This document shows positions 45,240 through 55,984 of a stretch of 64,000 bases of DNA, piece by piece (position 1 is the first letter of the stretch; each line of letters opens with the position of its first letter). The translations under genes and the position numbers were made by a program. The notes under the pieces were generated by a model. It was not told the origin of the DNA and made no database searches. It saw only the letters and a program-made list of their open reading frames with translations. This DNA comes from Cunninghamia lanceolata (lineage: Eukaryota; Streptophyta; Pinopsida; Cupressales; Cupressaceae), in NCBI GenBank assembly GCA_027924645.1, contig BSBN01000763.1, positions 4,340,001 through 4,404,000 of the forward strand, in the 5' to 3' direction.

Positions 45240-47700
45240 GAAGAGGACTCGATCCCATATTCACATATTAATGATACCACCTTAATGATGGTAGTATAAT
45301 TTAAGTGATAACCTAAGTTATTGTGATAATCCTATTGCATCATTTAGATGTAATTGATATTATTTTAAACATAATTACTTATTGACCCACTTATAGTGGT
45401 CGAGCATTATATATATGTTAAGCTTGTATGTTTGTTGATGTCCACCATATCACTACCCACAAAATGTGGAGTGAGTGGAGGGTACTATGAACTTAACCCA
45501 AGCCTATCTCTATCCAGCTACTCCTGAATGGGAGATATGGCCTTTGTGGAGCCGAGATAACCCCAAGGTGGCATGGCATGTGCCAACCAATTTACCACCT
45601 TCCATGCTAAGGGTGGTGGTCATGTGAGAAGGAAAACAAATGCATGCAAAGAAAGAGTTTTGGGTGTCTTTTATCATGGGATGTGTTTAGGATTGTTACT
45701 ATTTTTCATTTTGTAGAAGTCACAAATAAAAGACTTAAGGCTTGGGAGCTCACAGGAAGGAGCTGATCTCACCTCAACAGGCATATTCCTTAGCAAGCCG
45801 TATTCAGCTGCGAGCATATGATTACAAGTAAGACTATGTTTATAGTCATGTATTACATTTCATTTTAATACCACTATTTCTTGGCCATTCAATGGTTAAT
45901 CAATGGCTATGAAGATAGTAACTATGTGCTTATATTTTTGATAAGACCTTCATGGATGAGTACACGTATAGTGCAATGTTATCATAAACAATAAGCTTTA
46001 TATGTCTAAGGCCTTCACAGCCAAATACATGAGTAATACCTTGCTATCATATGGGATGGCTATGTTGATAACTAGTTACGGTCTATATGGCTGAAGTATT
46101 AGTAATACTATGTTTTTATATCATATCATTTGTATGTCTGATAAAAACTATCAAGCTGGCCAAGAGCCATGTAGTATAATGATAAAGATTATCAAGCTAG
46201 CTGAGAGCCATGTTGTATATCAATAAACCATACCAGTTGGCTGAGAGCCATGTATACTGTAAGGTTAAGCCATGTGAGTAGGCTACAAGCCACTATTTTT
46301 ATTTCTTTTGAAAGATAGATAGTATTAAGGCCGATGGCCACACTTAATACAAAGAAAAGACACCCTTGAAAGTTGATGTTATCGATAGTGCCATGCTAAG
46401 GTGGCTTTCAAGGCACATGAAATAAGAAGTGAAACACTTATTTTGCTTATGTAAGAATACATACTTTATATAAACCTTTGAGTGTAATCTTGACATAGGG
46501 TAAGAGTAGTAAGACTCTTAGTATCCATGAAGGAAAACTAGTTGTTATTGGTAACAATGTAGAGACTACGTTAAGTGCATGTCAAATCTTGCATGTCAAG
46601 GGAATAACCTTGGTCTATCATTTTATGTCCATGTAGGAAAGAACATGAAATTGAGTATGATGATTCATTATTGGAAATGCACTATGGTCTCATTTCTTTT
46701 TGAATGGAAGTGCTTCATGAAGGAAGTATAGGGTATCAATGTGAATTGATGTTAACCTTGAAACAAGGTAACCATAGTAACTTAGATTGAGTTTGGTCTT
46801 AAAAATTGAAACCATGATCTTGCAAAGGAAAGTATGGGAATAGGGTGACATGGAGTCATAGAATTCCCTATTGCATAATACCACAAAACAAATAATGAAT
46901 GCACTCCTGGAATTGGAGTCGAAAGCCCAAGCTAGGTGGACTAAGGGTGAATTGAACCCATCTTTTCTATGATCGAGAGAGATAAAATTATGATCATTGT
47001 AGGATGAGACAACTTCTAAGTCGAGTAGTGGTCTGTGAACAATCGACTATGTTCATTGAAAAACATTTATGTATATAGAACCTTGGCCAAAGTAATGCAT
47101 CCATCTCTGCATGCATTAGTCAGTTGACTGTGCTCCAGATGGCATAATGCTTCTAGTAGTGTCATACATTGTTAGAGTGGATCTATAGTTGTATGACTGT
47201 GAAGTATTATGAAGGACAAAACACTAGATACTTAGATGGAAAACCAATTGGTTCCTTATATTTATTCCCTCTGTGAAGGTTAGGGCTGCTTTTAGGAAGG
47301 AAGTTTTGTGGGGGACTGTTGGTCTGTGGTTGAAGGAAAAGCACTTGGGTGATGCTCTCCTTCCCAAGTAGAAGACAAGCTGAGACTTATGAAGACAAAT
47401 GTCAAAACTCCAAATACAGTACATTCTTTTATATGACTCGATAGTCAATTATTATGTGTAAACTTATCAATGATGCCATGAGCATAACTTTGAAATTGTA
47501 TAGTGAAAGATATTCACTAATATGTTATCTTTGGATTTGTTGTAAATTTTAATTTTGAAATATCCAGAAAAGATATGCACGTTTAATTTGATTACGTTAT
47601 TGATTCTTTGCTTGCTTAATTATGATTATAACAATCATGACCTTATGCTTAATGTTAATTAAGATGGTTAATTTTGTGTAATGAGTGATGGCATGCTACA
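45240..47700 (+). repeat. GYP1 right LTR (start uncertain)
   Basis: The end (47671-47700) matches the left LTR end. The start cannot be fixed because the left LTR is off-window. AAAAGGGGAAGAGG at 45233-45246 is a fair polypurine tract, which would give an LTR near 2.45 kb. No gene is seen inside. The segment 46148-46275 has three degenerate units of about 41 bp with GGC(C/T)(A/G)AGAGCCATGT. Confidence 0.6.
46148..46275 (+). repeat. Degenerate 41 bp tandem repeat in GYP1 LTR
   Basis: Three copies of an AAGCTGGCTGAGAGCCATGT-like unit at about 46153, 46193 and 46232, with a fourth, weaker one at 46266. Confidence 0.7.
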
Positions 47701-48930
47701 ACTACTAAGGGAAAGATTGAAAGACATAAAGTAAGACTGGTTGTTAAAGGATACAAATAGCAGCCTGCAAGAGACTATGATGAGACATATACACCGGTTA
47801 CAAGGTTGGAAATAATGCAGACAGTCTTAGCAATAGAAGTCCAACACAAATGGAAGATATATCAAATGGACATGAAGTTAGCCTTCTTGAATGGAGTCCT
47901 AAAAGAAGAAGTATATGACTTTAGCAAAAGAAGCAGTGAACCCACACTCTACATCAAAGAAGCCCATGGTGAGATTTTGATTATTGTCTTGTATGTAGAT
48001 GATTTAATTTTCATAGGAAATAATGACTTCTTCATTACTGATTTCAAAGAGGCACTGAAAAGAGAATTTGAGATGACAAACCTAGGTTTGCTAAAATATT
48101 CCTTGGTATTGAGGTACAACAAATGGAGCATGCAATTTTTATTTCACAAACTAACTATACCACATAGATTTTGAAAAGGTTTAGAATGTTGAATAGCAAA
48201 CTTGCCCCAACACTAATAGGTACAGGTCTTAAATTAAGCAAGGAGGACAATAGCAATGAAGTAAACCCAACCCTATACAAAAGCATGGTTGGGAGTCCTA
48301 TGTTTTTTACAACTACTAGGCCTGACTTAATGTATGTAGTAAGTCTGATTTCTAGGTTCATGGAGAGACCAAAGGACACACACTCACAAGTAGGAAAAAG
48401 AATCCTAAGATATGGCAATGGACCCAAAATATGTGGCATTTTGTATACTACATCCAATGAGTTTGAGTTGGTTGGTTATACGGATAGTGATTGGGGAAGA
48501 AGTGTAGATGACAAAAAACACACATCATGATATGTATTCCACATGGGTTTAGGAGCCATTTCATGGGTATCCAAGAAGCAGCACATTGTTTCTCTCTCCA
48601 TAGTAGAAGTTGAGTATATAGCATCAAATGCAGCTACATGTTAGGCTATTTGGCTTAGAAGAATCCTAACATATTTGAATGAGAAACAAGAAAATGTTAC
48701 AACAATATTTTATGATAATGTCTCCTTAATAGTCTTGACAAAGAATCCAGTCTTCCATGGATGAAGCAAACACATTGAGATTTATTATCATTTCATAAGG
48801 GAGATAGTAAAGCATGGAGAGATTAAACTACATTTTTTAGGTCTGAGTAGCAACTCACTGATATTTTTACCAAGGCACTTCCAAAAGAGTGCTTTGAACA
48901 CCTAAGAGAAAGAATAGGCATCACTGATAA
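47701..48930 (+). pseudogene. COP-D reverse transcriptase and RNase H
   Basis: RT: KGKIERHKVRLVVKGYKQQP (47710-47770), YDETYTPVTRLE, KIYQMDMKLAFLNGVLKEEVY (about 47850-47916). A deletion of about 70 codons follows, then YVDDLIFIGNN (47993-48026, catalytic Asp intact) and FEMTNLG. The palm-to-RNase H link (48171-48530) has NEVNPTLYKSMVGS, RPDLMYVVSLISRF and YTDSDWGRSVDDKKHTS. RNase H continues to about 48920 with AISWVSKKQHIVSLS and IFTKALPKECFEHL near 48857-48900. Stops at 48173, 48528 and later break it. Confidence 0.88.
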
Positions 48931-49076
48931 CTCTAGATATCAGCTCTGGAATGATAGCTCCAGATAGCTCTAGAGAACAAGCTCATAAATTAGCCCTAGG
49001 CAACAACTTTAGAAAATAGCTATAGATTACTCCAAAGATATAGAATGATTATATGTATACATAATATGTGGCTCCA

Positions 49077-49089
49077 AATTAAGGGGGAG
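49077..49089 (+). other. COP-D polypurine tract
   Basis: ATTAAGGGGGAG just before the LTR. Confidence 0.8.
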
Positions 49090-49144
49090 TTTTGGAAATC
49101 TAATCTGGAGTAAACACTAACTCCACCTACTCGTTAGAGATCTT
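49090..49144 (+). repeat. COP-D LTR 1, first part
   Basis: TTTTGGAAATCTAATCTGG corresponds to TGTTGGAAATC at 60289 (outer TG mutated). It runs to ATCTT at 49140-49144, the COP-E target site, and continues at 59669. Confidence 0.88.
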
Positions 49145-50131
49145 TGAAAGGAAGCAAGGTATGTGGAAATGCTTCCTACACTGATCTACTAAGGAAAGAT
49201 TTATAAAATTTTTTACTTTTACAGTTACAAATTAAGATTCACATTAATAGAAAGGTAATAACAATATTCAAATGCAAATACAAATCTCACAACACAAGAT
49301 ATATGTGGGGAAAACCCTTTTGGTTAAAAAACCACACACTCTAAAGCCACCCAATATATTATTCAGGAATCAAGAAGATTACAATATACTTGTAGAGCAA
49401 GCTTTCATAGGAGTATAGACAAATAGAGATCCAAAATCTTACACACAACCTCCATCTTAAGCTTCTGATATATAGGAGATACAATACAGTAAACCATCAA
49501 TGGTAATTACAAAACCATGAGCCAAAACCACCCAAAAGTGGTGCCCAAATTATCTCAAATCAAAGATGCCTTTTGATGTGGTGAATCACACACCAACATG
49601 AGTAACTCTCCCCTTTACAACTCTTTTGAGTGTCGAACACATTTTCACATTTCCTAAAAATAGGAGGTCCAACTTTTAGAGGTCATAACTTTTGATCTGG
49701 GTGTTCGATTGACAAACCATTTGATGCGTCAAAAAGCTTGTGAAGAGATCTATCAAGCTATAACTAGATTTTCTGGTTACAACAGTTTTTAGGGCATTTA
49801 AGGACATCTAAATGCCTCAAAACTAAGTTTGAAACCTTTTCCAAAAAATTTCAAAAAATAGAAACTTTAATATCTCGCAATCCAAGTATGATCTTGAGTC
49901 GAACCTCACTCGAGATGTTTACTTAGTAGTTCTGCACCTTCTGAGAAAATTTCATGTCAATCCGAGGTCAATTGTAGAGTTACTAAAAATAGTAAGTCCC
50001 ACCATTTTTAGCCCTTTTGGAAACTTTCAAAGTTCTAGACCATTCTTCAAGATAAAGGGTATTTAAAAAGAGCAAAACTAGGAAGAATAGTAAACTTTTG
50101 GAGTTGCAAGATTGAGACACTTTTCTTAACA
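49145..50131 (-). repeat. COP-E 3' LTR (left)
   Basis: TGAAAGGAAGC...TTCTTAACA. It contains GGGGAAAACCCTTTTGGTT near 49307, a block shared with LTR G. Confidence 0.92.
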
Positions 50132-50968
50132 TTCTCCCATTTGTTGAACACCTTACAAGAGAAAAGGGAGTATCAACACCATGATTTAATTGTTAGGGGT
50201 CGAGAGGCCCATAGACTCTGAACACCATCTAAACCTCTCTGTACTTATGGATTTTGTCAAAGAATTTGGAACATTCATCAAAGTGTCAACTTTGTCCAAT
50301 TTTACCTTCCCATCCTCTACCATGTCATGAACAAAATGGTACTGGACATCAATATGCTTAGTCCTCACATGGAAAGTAGGATTCTTCGCCAAACATATGG
50401 CACTATAAATGTCACAACAAATAGTAATCTTCCCTACATCAAACCCAACATTAGAACACAATCTCTTAATCCAAATGGCTTCTTTACAAGCATGAGTTGC
50501 TACCATGTACTCAGCTTCAATAGTGGACAAAGTGACCACAGGTCGCCACTTACTCATCCAACTAATAGCACCACCAAATATAGTGAACACAAAAGTACTA
50601 GTGGATCTCCTGCTATCAATGTCACCTGCCCAATCTGAATCCACAAATCCTCGAATACAAAGTGAATGTCAAGGTCTTGTAGGATAACCATGATAACATA
50701 CGGAATACTCAAAAGTACCCTACAAATATCTAAACACTCTCTTCACTGCATCCCAATGTATCCATCCAAGATTAGCCATAAACTGACTAAGGACTCCCAC
50801 TTCTTGGGAAATGTCTGGTCTTGTATAGACCATAGCATACATCAAGCTGCCAACTGCACTAGCATAAGGAACTATGCTCATATCCTCCATATCTAAAGGA
50901 GACTTCAGACAATTTGCAATAGATAACTTTGACCCCATCATAACAGGAACTATCAATGGTCTACAAGT
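50132..50968 (-). pseudogene. COP-E RNase H and end of reverse transcriptase
   Basis: 50977-50720 reads YASAVGSLMYAMVYTRPDI and GVLSQFMANLG (link after the palm). 50644-50186 reads DSDWAGDIDSRRSTSTFVF, then ISWMSKWRPVVTLSTIEAEYM, the DNPSAI-like ICCDIYSAICLAKN, and end motif NVPNSLTKSISTERF. This is copia RNase H with most acids in place. A stop lies between 50720 and 50644. COP-F is inserted at 50969. Confidence 0.88.
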
Positions 50969-52075
50969 TGTTGGCAAGAGACATTGCTAGGCATATCAGG
51001 TGTTGTCACTAATGGAAACTAAATCCATCTTACACATCTACATTGGATCACCTATTCATACCAGAAGCTAGATTGTAGATCTATCTAAGTCTAGATAGAT
51101 AGGAACAAGGCATATGATAGGTTTCAGCATTTTGGTCTACATTTCTTCACTGGTAATCATGTTGTGCTGTGGATCTGAGGGAATGATAAGGGATGTCAGG
51201 GCTACCTAAATCCAAGATTTTAGCCTCCAATGATAAAGGAATTGAAAGTTACATGCATCTAAGTATTAGGTTCTGATTAAACAGTTCAGTCCAGTGAAGA
51301 ATAGGTTGACCTAGTGTTTGATCCTTATGTGGATTGAAAGAAGTGATTGGTTGAGTAATGTATGAGATGCAGTGGCATTAGAAAACATGTGTGATGACTT
51401 GAATACATAGGTTTTGGTTTGCGTTAATGTTTGTGCATGGATTCAACTGACAGAATAGTGATCTTGAAAAAGTCTTTATGTTTTCTTGAGGCAGATTGTA
51501 GTTGATGCAATTTCATGTTGCAGATATATATACTCAATGGATGTGAGCATTTTGAGGCATGGATGTGTGAATATGAAGTAAGAGGTGTGAAGGGTGGTAG
51601 TATCAAGTGTGAAGTAGACATCTGATCCTCTGATTATGGCAGAACAGTGAAACAGGGCAAAAAAAGATGAAGTGTGTGAAGTCAGTGTACTGAGCTTAAC
51701 TAGAACTGTAATTTTGCATTGTTAGATGCTATTCTCTAGTTCAAACATTCCAGTGAACCTTTGTAATTAATTTGTAGGTAGTGAGCCTCTTTGAGCAGTG
51801 AGCTTTGGGTAGTGTGTCCGAAGGCATGTGCCTTCCCATTTGTAATACTTTTAATAGAGTATAAAATTCTTGTGGGTTAACCCCCACCATGGTTTTTCCC
51901 TAACTGGGTTTCCACATAAAAATCTTGGTGTTCATGTGTTGTGATCTTGTTGTTTCGGTTCTTGTGTTCATGCTTCTTTCTTTTGGATGTATGTGGTAAA
52001 TTAATAAAGGAACAAAGTAATAAGTTTTGCAGAACACTAATTCACCCCCCCTCTTAGTGTTCCTTATTCTCAACA
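50969..52075 (+). repeat. COP-F 5' LTR
   Basis: TGTTGGCAAGAG...TTCTCAACA. It has the GGTTTTTCCCTAACTGGGTTTCCACATAAAAATCTTGG block (51892-51930; given as landmark parts) and a TTGTAATA..AATAGAG stretch. A primer site (TTAGTATCAGAGC, 52077) follows. Confidence 0.88.
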
Positions 52076-52076
52076 A

Positions 52077-52816
52077 TTAGTATCAGAGCTAAGTTCCTTA
52101 GAAGAAGTTTAACAGCATGAGGAATATCTAGGAAGGTGTTTTCAATGGGTTCTTTCAAGCATTCTAATGGTATTAATCAACAACTTCAAGTAGCCTTAAA
52201 TGATCTTGACATGTCCAGAGTATAAATCAGAGATCTACAAGAGAACCTTAAAGATGTTGAAGATTTCATTGAGACCTTAAAAAGACATCCAAACAAATCT
52301 AATGAAAAGAGAAAGGAGCTACTTCATCAGCTAGCAAATCAAAATGAAGACAATGACATGGATGAGGCCCTGAAGGAGAAGACAAAGGAATGTGAGAAGT
52401 TAGCAAAAGAAGTCCTAAAACATGAGATGGAATCTGGGGTGATGAGGCTAACCAAGGAAATTGAAGAAAGGAAGAAGACTAAGGAAAAACTAAATCAATC
52501 TCTGAAAGAAAGAACAGAAGAGTGCTGCAGATTGGATAGAACAATTGGTCATCTAGAATCTAATCTACAAGAAACTAGAGCTAATGAGGGTCAACTTGAA
52601 AAATAAATTGTCATTCTCAAACATGACCTAGAACTTGCAAATGAGTACCAATAAAAGTTCAAGATAAGCTCAGCCAAACTTGAGGTGCTCCTTGAGAGTC
52701 AGAAGAAGGCAGATGATAAGCATGGTTTGGGATTTGAGAAAGAAGAAAGATCTAGATCCAGTAAAAGAAATCCTGAAGAAAGAAATCAAAGAAGGAATCC
52801 TAGAAGATCTCTGGTA
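52077..52816 (+). pseudogene. COP-F Gag coiled-coil fragment
   Basis: From ATG near 52146 a Lys/Glu-rich coiled coil with heptads runs to about 52760. It has stops at 52225 (near RVQIRD-like), 52604 and 52652; the longest open part is 52358-52606. The end reads LEVLLESQKKADDKHGLGF, close to the L..Q(R/K)....K.GLGY segment in the C-terminal coiled coil of many plant copia Gags, Sireviruses among them. The knuckle, protease and all of pol are deleted; it joins straight to the truncated LTR. It can be mistaken for a host coiled-coil gene. Confidence 0.75.
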
Positions 52817-53708
52817 AGATAAGGGATGTCAGGGCTACCTAAATCCAATAGTTTAGCCTCCAGTGATGAAGGGATTGAAAGTTACATGCATCTAAGTATT
52901 AGGTTCTGATTAAACAATTCAATCTTATGAAGAATAGGCTGACTTGGTATTTCATCCTTATGTGGATTGAAAGAATTGATTGGTTGAGTAATGTATGAGA
53001 TCTAGTGGTATTAACTAATATGTGTGATGACTTGAATACATAGGTTTTGGTTCGCATTAATGTTTGTGCATGGATTTAGCTGATAGAATAGTGATCTTGA
53101 AAAGTCTTTATGTTTTCTTGAGGCCGACTGCAGTTGATGCAATTTCATGTTACGGATATATATACTCGATGGATGCAAGCATTTTGAGGCATGGATGTAC
53201 GAATATGAAGTAAGAGATGTGAATGGTGGCAATATCAAGTGTGAAGCAAAGGTCTGATCCTCTGATTATGGTAGAATAGTTAAAAAGGGCAGAAAAAGAT
53301 GAAGTGTGTGAAGTTAGTGTACTGAGCTTAAACAAAACTATAATTTTGCATTGTTAGATGTTATTCTCTAGTTCAAACATTCCAGTGAACCTTTGTAATT
53401 AATTTGTAGGCAGTGAGCCTCTTTGAGCAGTGAGCTCTGGGCAATTTGCTCGAAGGCATGTGCTTTCCCATTTGTAATACTTTTAATAGAGTATAAATTT
53501 CTTGTGGGTTAACCCCCACCGTGGTTTTTCGCTTAACCAGGTTTCCACATAAAAATCCTAGTGTTCATGTGTTGTGATCTTGTTGTTTCTGTTCTTGTGT
53601 TCATGCTTCTTTCTTTTGGATGTATGTGGTAAATTAATAAAGGAACAATGTAATAAGTTTTGCAGAACATTGATTCACCCACCCTCTCAATGTTCCTTAT
53701 TCTCAACA
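52817..53708 (+). repeat. COP-F 3' LTR, 5'-truncated
   Basis: Aligns with 51185-52075. It begins GATAAGGGATGTCAGGG without TG and without a polypurine tract. Confidence 0.88.
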
Positions 53709-53819
53709 CAAGCTACCATGTTGATCTCTCCAACATGGTGTTCACATACTTACTCTAGCCTAACCAAAGTTTTCTATTAGCTCTATCTCTTCTGATTTCC
53801 ATTCCAAGAATATGTCTGG
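53709..53819 (-). pseudogene. COP-E reverse transcriptase, piece after COP-F
   Basis: Minus strand RHILGMEIRRDRANRKLWLG*SKY, the RT segment just before the link region. TAG stands where Gln is usual. It is flanked by COP-F and solo LTR G. Confidence 0.82.
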
Positions 53820-54788
53820 TGAAAGGAAGCTAGGTGTGTGGAAAATGCTTCCTACACTAATCTAATGAGGAGAGGGCTATGCAAATCCAACTTTATCCTA
53901 ACTATTACATCATTGTTAAACCATTAACATGAGATATTGCAGCAAAACACAAGAACTAGAAAGAAGATAGAAGAGAGAGAGACAAGATATACGTGGGGAA
54001 AACCATTACGGGTGAAAAACCCCACACTCCAAAATGCAGCTCAAATGTATTACAGTAAACAATAACATATTACAATACAGTTTCTGAGCCAATGCTCTTT
54101 TAGGAGTCTTCGAATGTCGAATCTAGAGATATTCTGGCAGCATAACAGTACTTGTACCAAAGTTATCTATCTCCCATCCAAACACCTGTTTATATAGAGT
54201 TTACAAGGCAAATATGGAACCTTCTAGAGATGGGCGTCCATCTTGGACTCATGTCCCAAAGGACACTTGTCCAACATCCCATCCTGAAGTGGGCGCCTGG
54301 TCCCAAGATAGGTTACGATAGATGCTCTTATGCACCTTACAGCTATCATAGAATCTATCATACATTGACTAAAAATATCATATTCCTCTTACATGTCATT
54401 ACCTCCCTTGACCTCCCAAAGATGCCTTTCTCTAATGCAAAGATACTCACTAACACTTGTCATTAATTAAAAATCATTTGAGTTTTCAGGGGTGTTGCCC
54501 CCGAGCCCTGACGAGGGCACTGCCCCTCAATCCCGCCCTGTACCACCATAGGGAGTGCGCCAGGGGCACTACCCCTGGACCTCACAAGGGGCTACACCCC
54601 TTGACCCTGTCTTGGGGGCACTGCCCCCAAACTCCTATTAATTATTCAAGGGGGAAACCACAGCTGCCAAAGTCACCAAAATTTACCTTGCTGCATATAC
54701 ACAAGGTGCTGACTATGCCAACTTAACATGGGATAAATAAATACAACATTAGGAATTTGCAAAGGTTGAGACACCTTAATTCCCAACA
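53820..54788 (-). repeat. Solo LTR G (969 bp), related to the COP-E LTR
   Basis: TGAAAGGAAGCTAGG...TTCCCAACA with flanks TCTGG (53815-53819) and TCTGA (54789-54793). No internal region is present, and the COP-E RT frame resumes on either side. The first 200 bp resemble the COP-E LTR (GATATACGTGGGGAAAACC near 53986). It carries a GC-rich block (54486-54630). Confidence 0.85.
54486..54632. repeat. GC-rich block of GGGGCACTGCCCC-type minihairpins
   Basis: Five short palindromic units at about 54489, 54513, 54562, 54586 and 54612, in the form GGGG-CA(C/T)T(G/A)-CCCC. The block is far richer in G+C than the surrounding DNA. Confidence 0.8.
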
Positions 54789-55087
54789 TCTGACTGCCTC
54801 TAGATCTTTCATCTCAAACTATGCTGACAACTAAGACTTCAAATCAAAAATCAAACTTTTACCATTCCCAATGAACAACATATCATCAACATATAATGCA
54901 ATAGTGAGAATGCAATCATTATCCATTCTAAAGTAAACACAATGATCTAATTTTGATCTTAGATATTCCAAACTCAACACAAATGCATCAAATTTCTAGT
55001 ATCACATCCTAGGAGATTGCTTCAAACCATACAAAAACTTTTTCAACTTGCAAACTAGATTTTATTTACCTTTTACCACATAGTTCT
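54789..55087 (-). pseudogene. COP-E reverse transcriptase, palm piece
   Basis: Minus strand from 55087: NYVVKGK*NLVCKLKKFLYGLKQSPR, SLEYLRSKLDHCVYFR, then ALYVDDMLFIGNGKS (near 54900-54860; catalytic Asp kept) and FEMKDLEAVR. Stops are present where Glu/Gln/Trp are usual. Confidence 0.85.
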
Positions 55088-55643
55088 TGTTAGCTACCGT
55101 TGCACCAAAAGATCAACCTATTAATGCCTGATACAACCACTTGACTTAACAAGCATGGGAGGCAGTTAAGCCCTTGTCGCAAACCACCACAGTACAGTGC
55201 TGAACAAGGAGACCAAGGGTCACACCTTGCAATAATCCCCCCAGCACAAGTGCAGGGTTTGAACCCATGACCTCATCTTTGATACCAATTGTTAGCTATT
55301 GTTGCACCAAAAGATCGATCTATTAATGCCCGCTACAACCACTTGACTTAACAAGCATGGGAGGTGGTTAAGCCCTTGTCGCAAACCACCGCAGCATAGC
55401 ACTGAACAAGGAGACCAAGGGTCACACCTTGCAACAATTCCCCCCCAGCACAAGCGCGGGGTTTGAACCTGTGACCTCGACTCTGATACCAATTGTTAGC
55501 TACCGTTGCACCAAAAGATTGACCTATTAATGCCTGATACAACCACTTGACTTAACAAGCACAAGAGGTGATTAAGCCCTTGTTGCAAACCATTGCAGCA
55601 TAGTGCTAAACAAGGAGACCAAGGGTCACACCTTGCAACATTG
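55088..55643 (-). repeat. Tandem trimer of a SINE-like, tRNA-like repeat
   Basis: Units of about 204 bp: 55088-55288, 55289-55494 and 55495-55643 (the last lacks its tRNA-like head). On the minus strand a unit opens AATTGGTATCAGAG and has GGTTCAAACCC (B-box-like) about 25 bp later. A body ends TCTTTTGGTGCAACGGTAGC. It is inserted between two RT codons of COP-E. Such a head with an internal Pol III promoter is typical of plant SINEs, but I cannot assign a family. Confidence 0.6.
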
Positions 55644-55978
55644 CTTTGGTTTTGACATAAAGATTTCTTCATCCAAGTCACCATGAAGGAAAGTTGTCTT
55701 CACATCCATTTGTTAAACTTCTAAATCATATGCTGCAGTGATAAAAATAATTTGATAGATGTCAGCTTTGCAACGAGAAAGAAAATCTCACTATAATCTA
55801 TTCCCTCAACCTGGGAATAACCCTTCATGACCAATCTTACCTTAAACTTATCAACACTACCATCTGAACCAAATTTCTTCTTGAACACCCATTTGCATCT
55901 AACAAGTTTACGTCCATTAGGCAAGGGTACTAGATCCCAAGTATTATTTTTCTTCAGGGAAGCCATCTCTTCTTCCAT
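55644..55978 (-). pseudogene. COP-E reverse transcriptase, N-terminal piece
   Basis: MEEEMASLKKNNTWDLVPLPNG (55978 on), KCKWVFKKK-type VRCKWVFKKKFG, KVRLVMKGYSQVEGIDY, then after a stop or frame change MDVKTTFLHGDLDEEIFMSKP at about 55715-55650. Standard copia RT entry and fingers. The A-F-V of FSPVAKLTS reads FFLVAKLTS. Confidence 0.87.
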
Positions 55979-55984
55979 GGCCTC

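Larger units (their letters stand above)
1..47700 (+). mobile_element. GYP1: degenerate Ty3/gypsy retrotransposon, split by three insertions
   Basis: Both LTRs end in the same sequence: positions 1-30 and 47671-47700 share an AATGAGTGATGGCATG core and end in TACA. A primer-binding site follows the left one. Host coding pieces read gag, protease, RT part 1 (to 2865), RT/RNase H part 2 (9856-10512), RNase H part 3 (34195-34292), then RNase H end and integrase (44349-45000). Each gap is an inserted element with its own target duplication. The pieces continue one another's reading frame across the insertions. Many stops and frameshifts show it has been dead for long. Only the last 30 bp of its left LTR are in view. 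Confidence 0.9.
50969..53708 (+). mobile_element. COP-F: internally deleted LTR element with coiled-coil Gag
   Basis: Target duplication CAAGT (50964-50968) against CAAGC (53709-53713). The left LTR (50969-52075) is full and the right LTR (52817-53708) lacks its first 216 bp. The interior is only about 740 bp. Removing it rejoins the COP-E RT frame. Opposite orientation to COP-E. Confidence 0.87.

Noticed and set aside
52358..52606. A host coiled-coil protein gene
   Set aside because: It lies between two LTRs after a primer-binding site, and its end matches the coiled-coil segment of copia Gag.
54457..54726. Pro/Leu-rich small protein in the GC-rich block
   Set aside because: It is a translation of palindromic GGGGCACTGCCCC units in a solo LTR; no support for coding.
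55240..55275. A tRNA gene (GGTTCAAACCC with TGGTATCAGAG)
   Set aside because: No cloverleaf can be completed; the box-like motifs belong to a SINE-like repeat unit.
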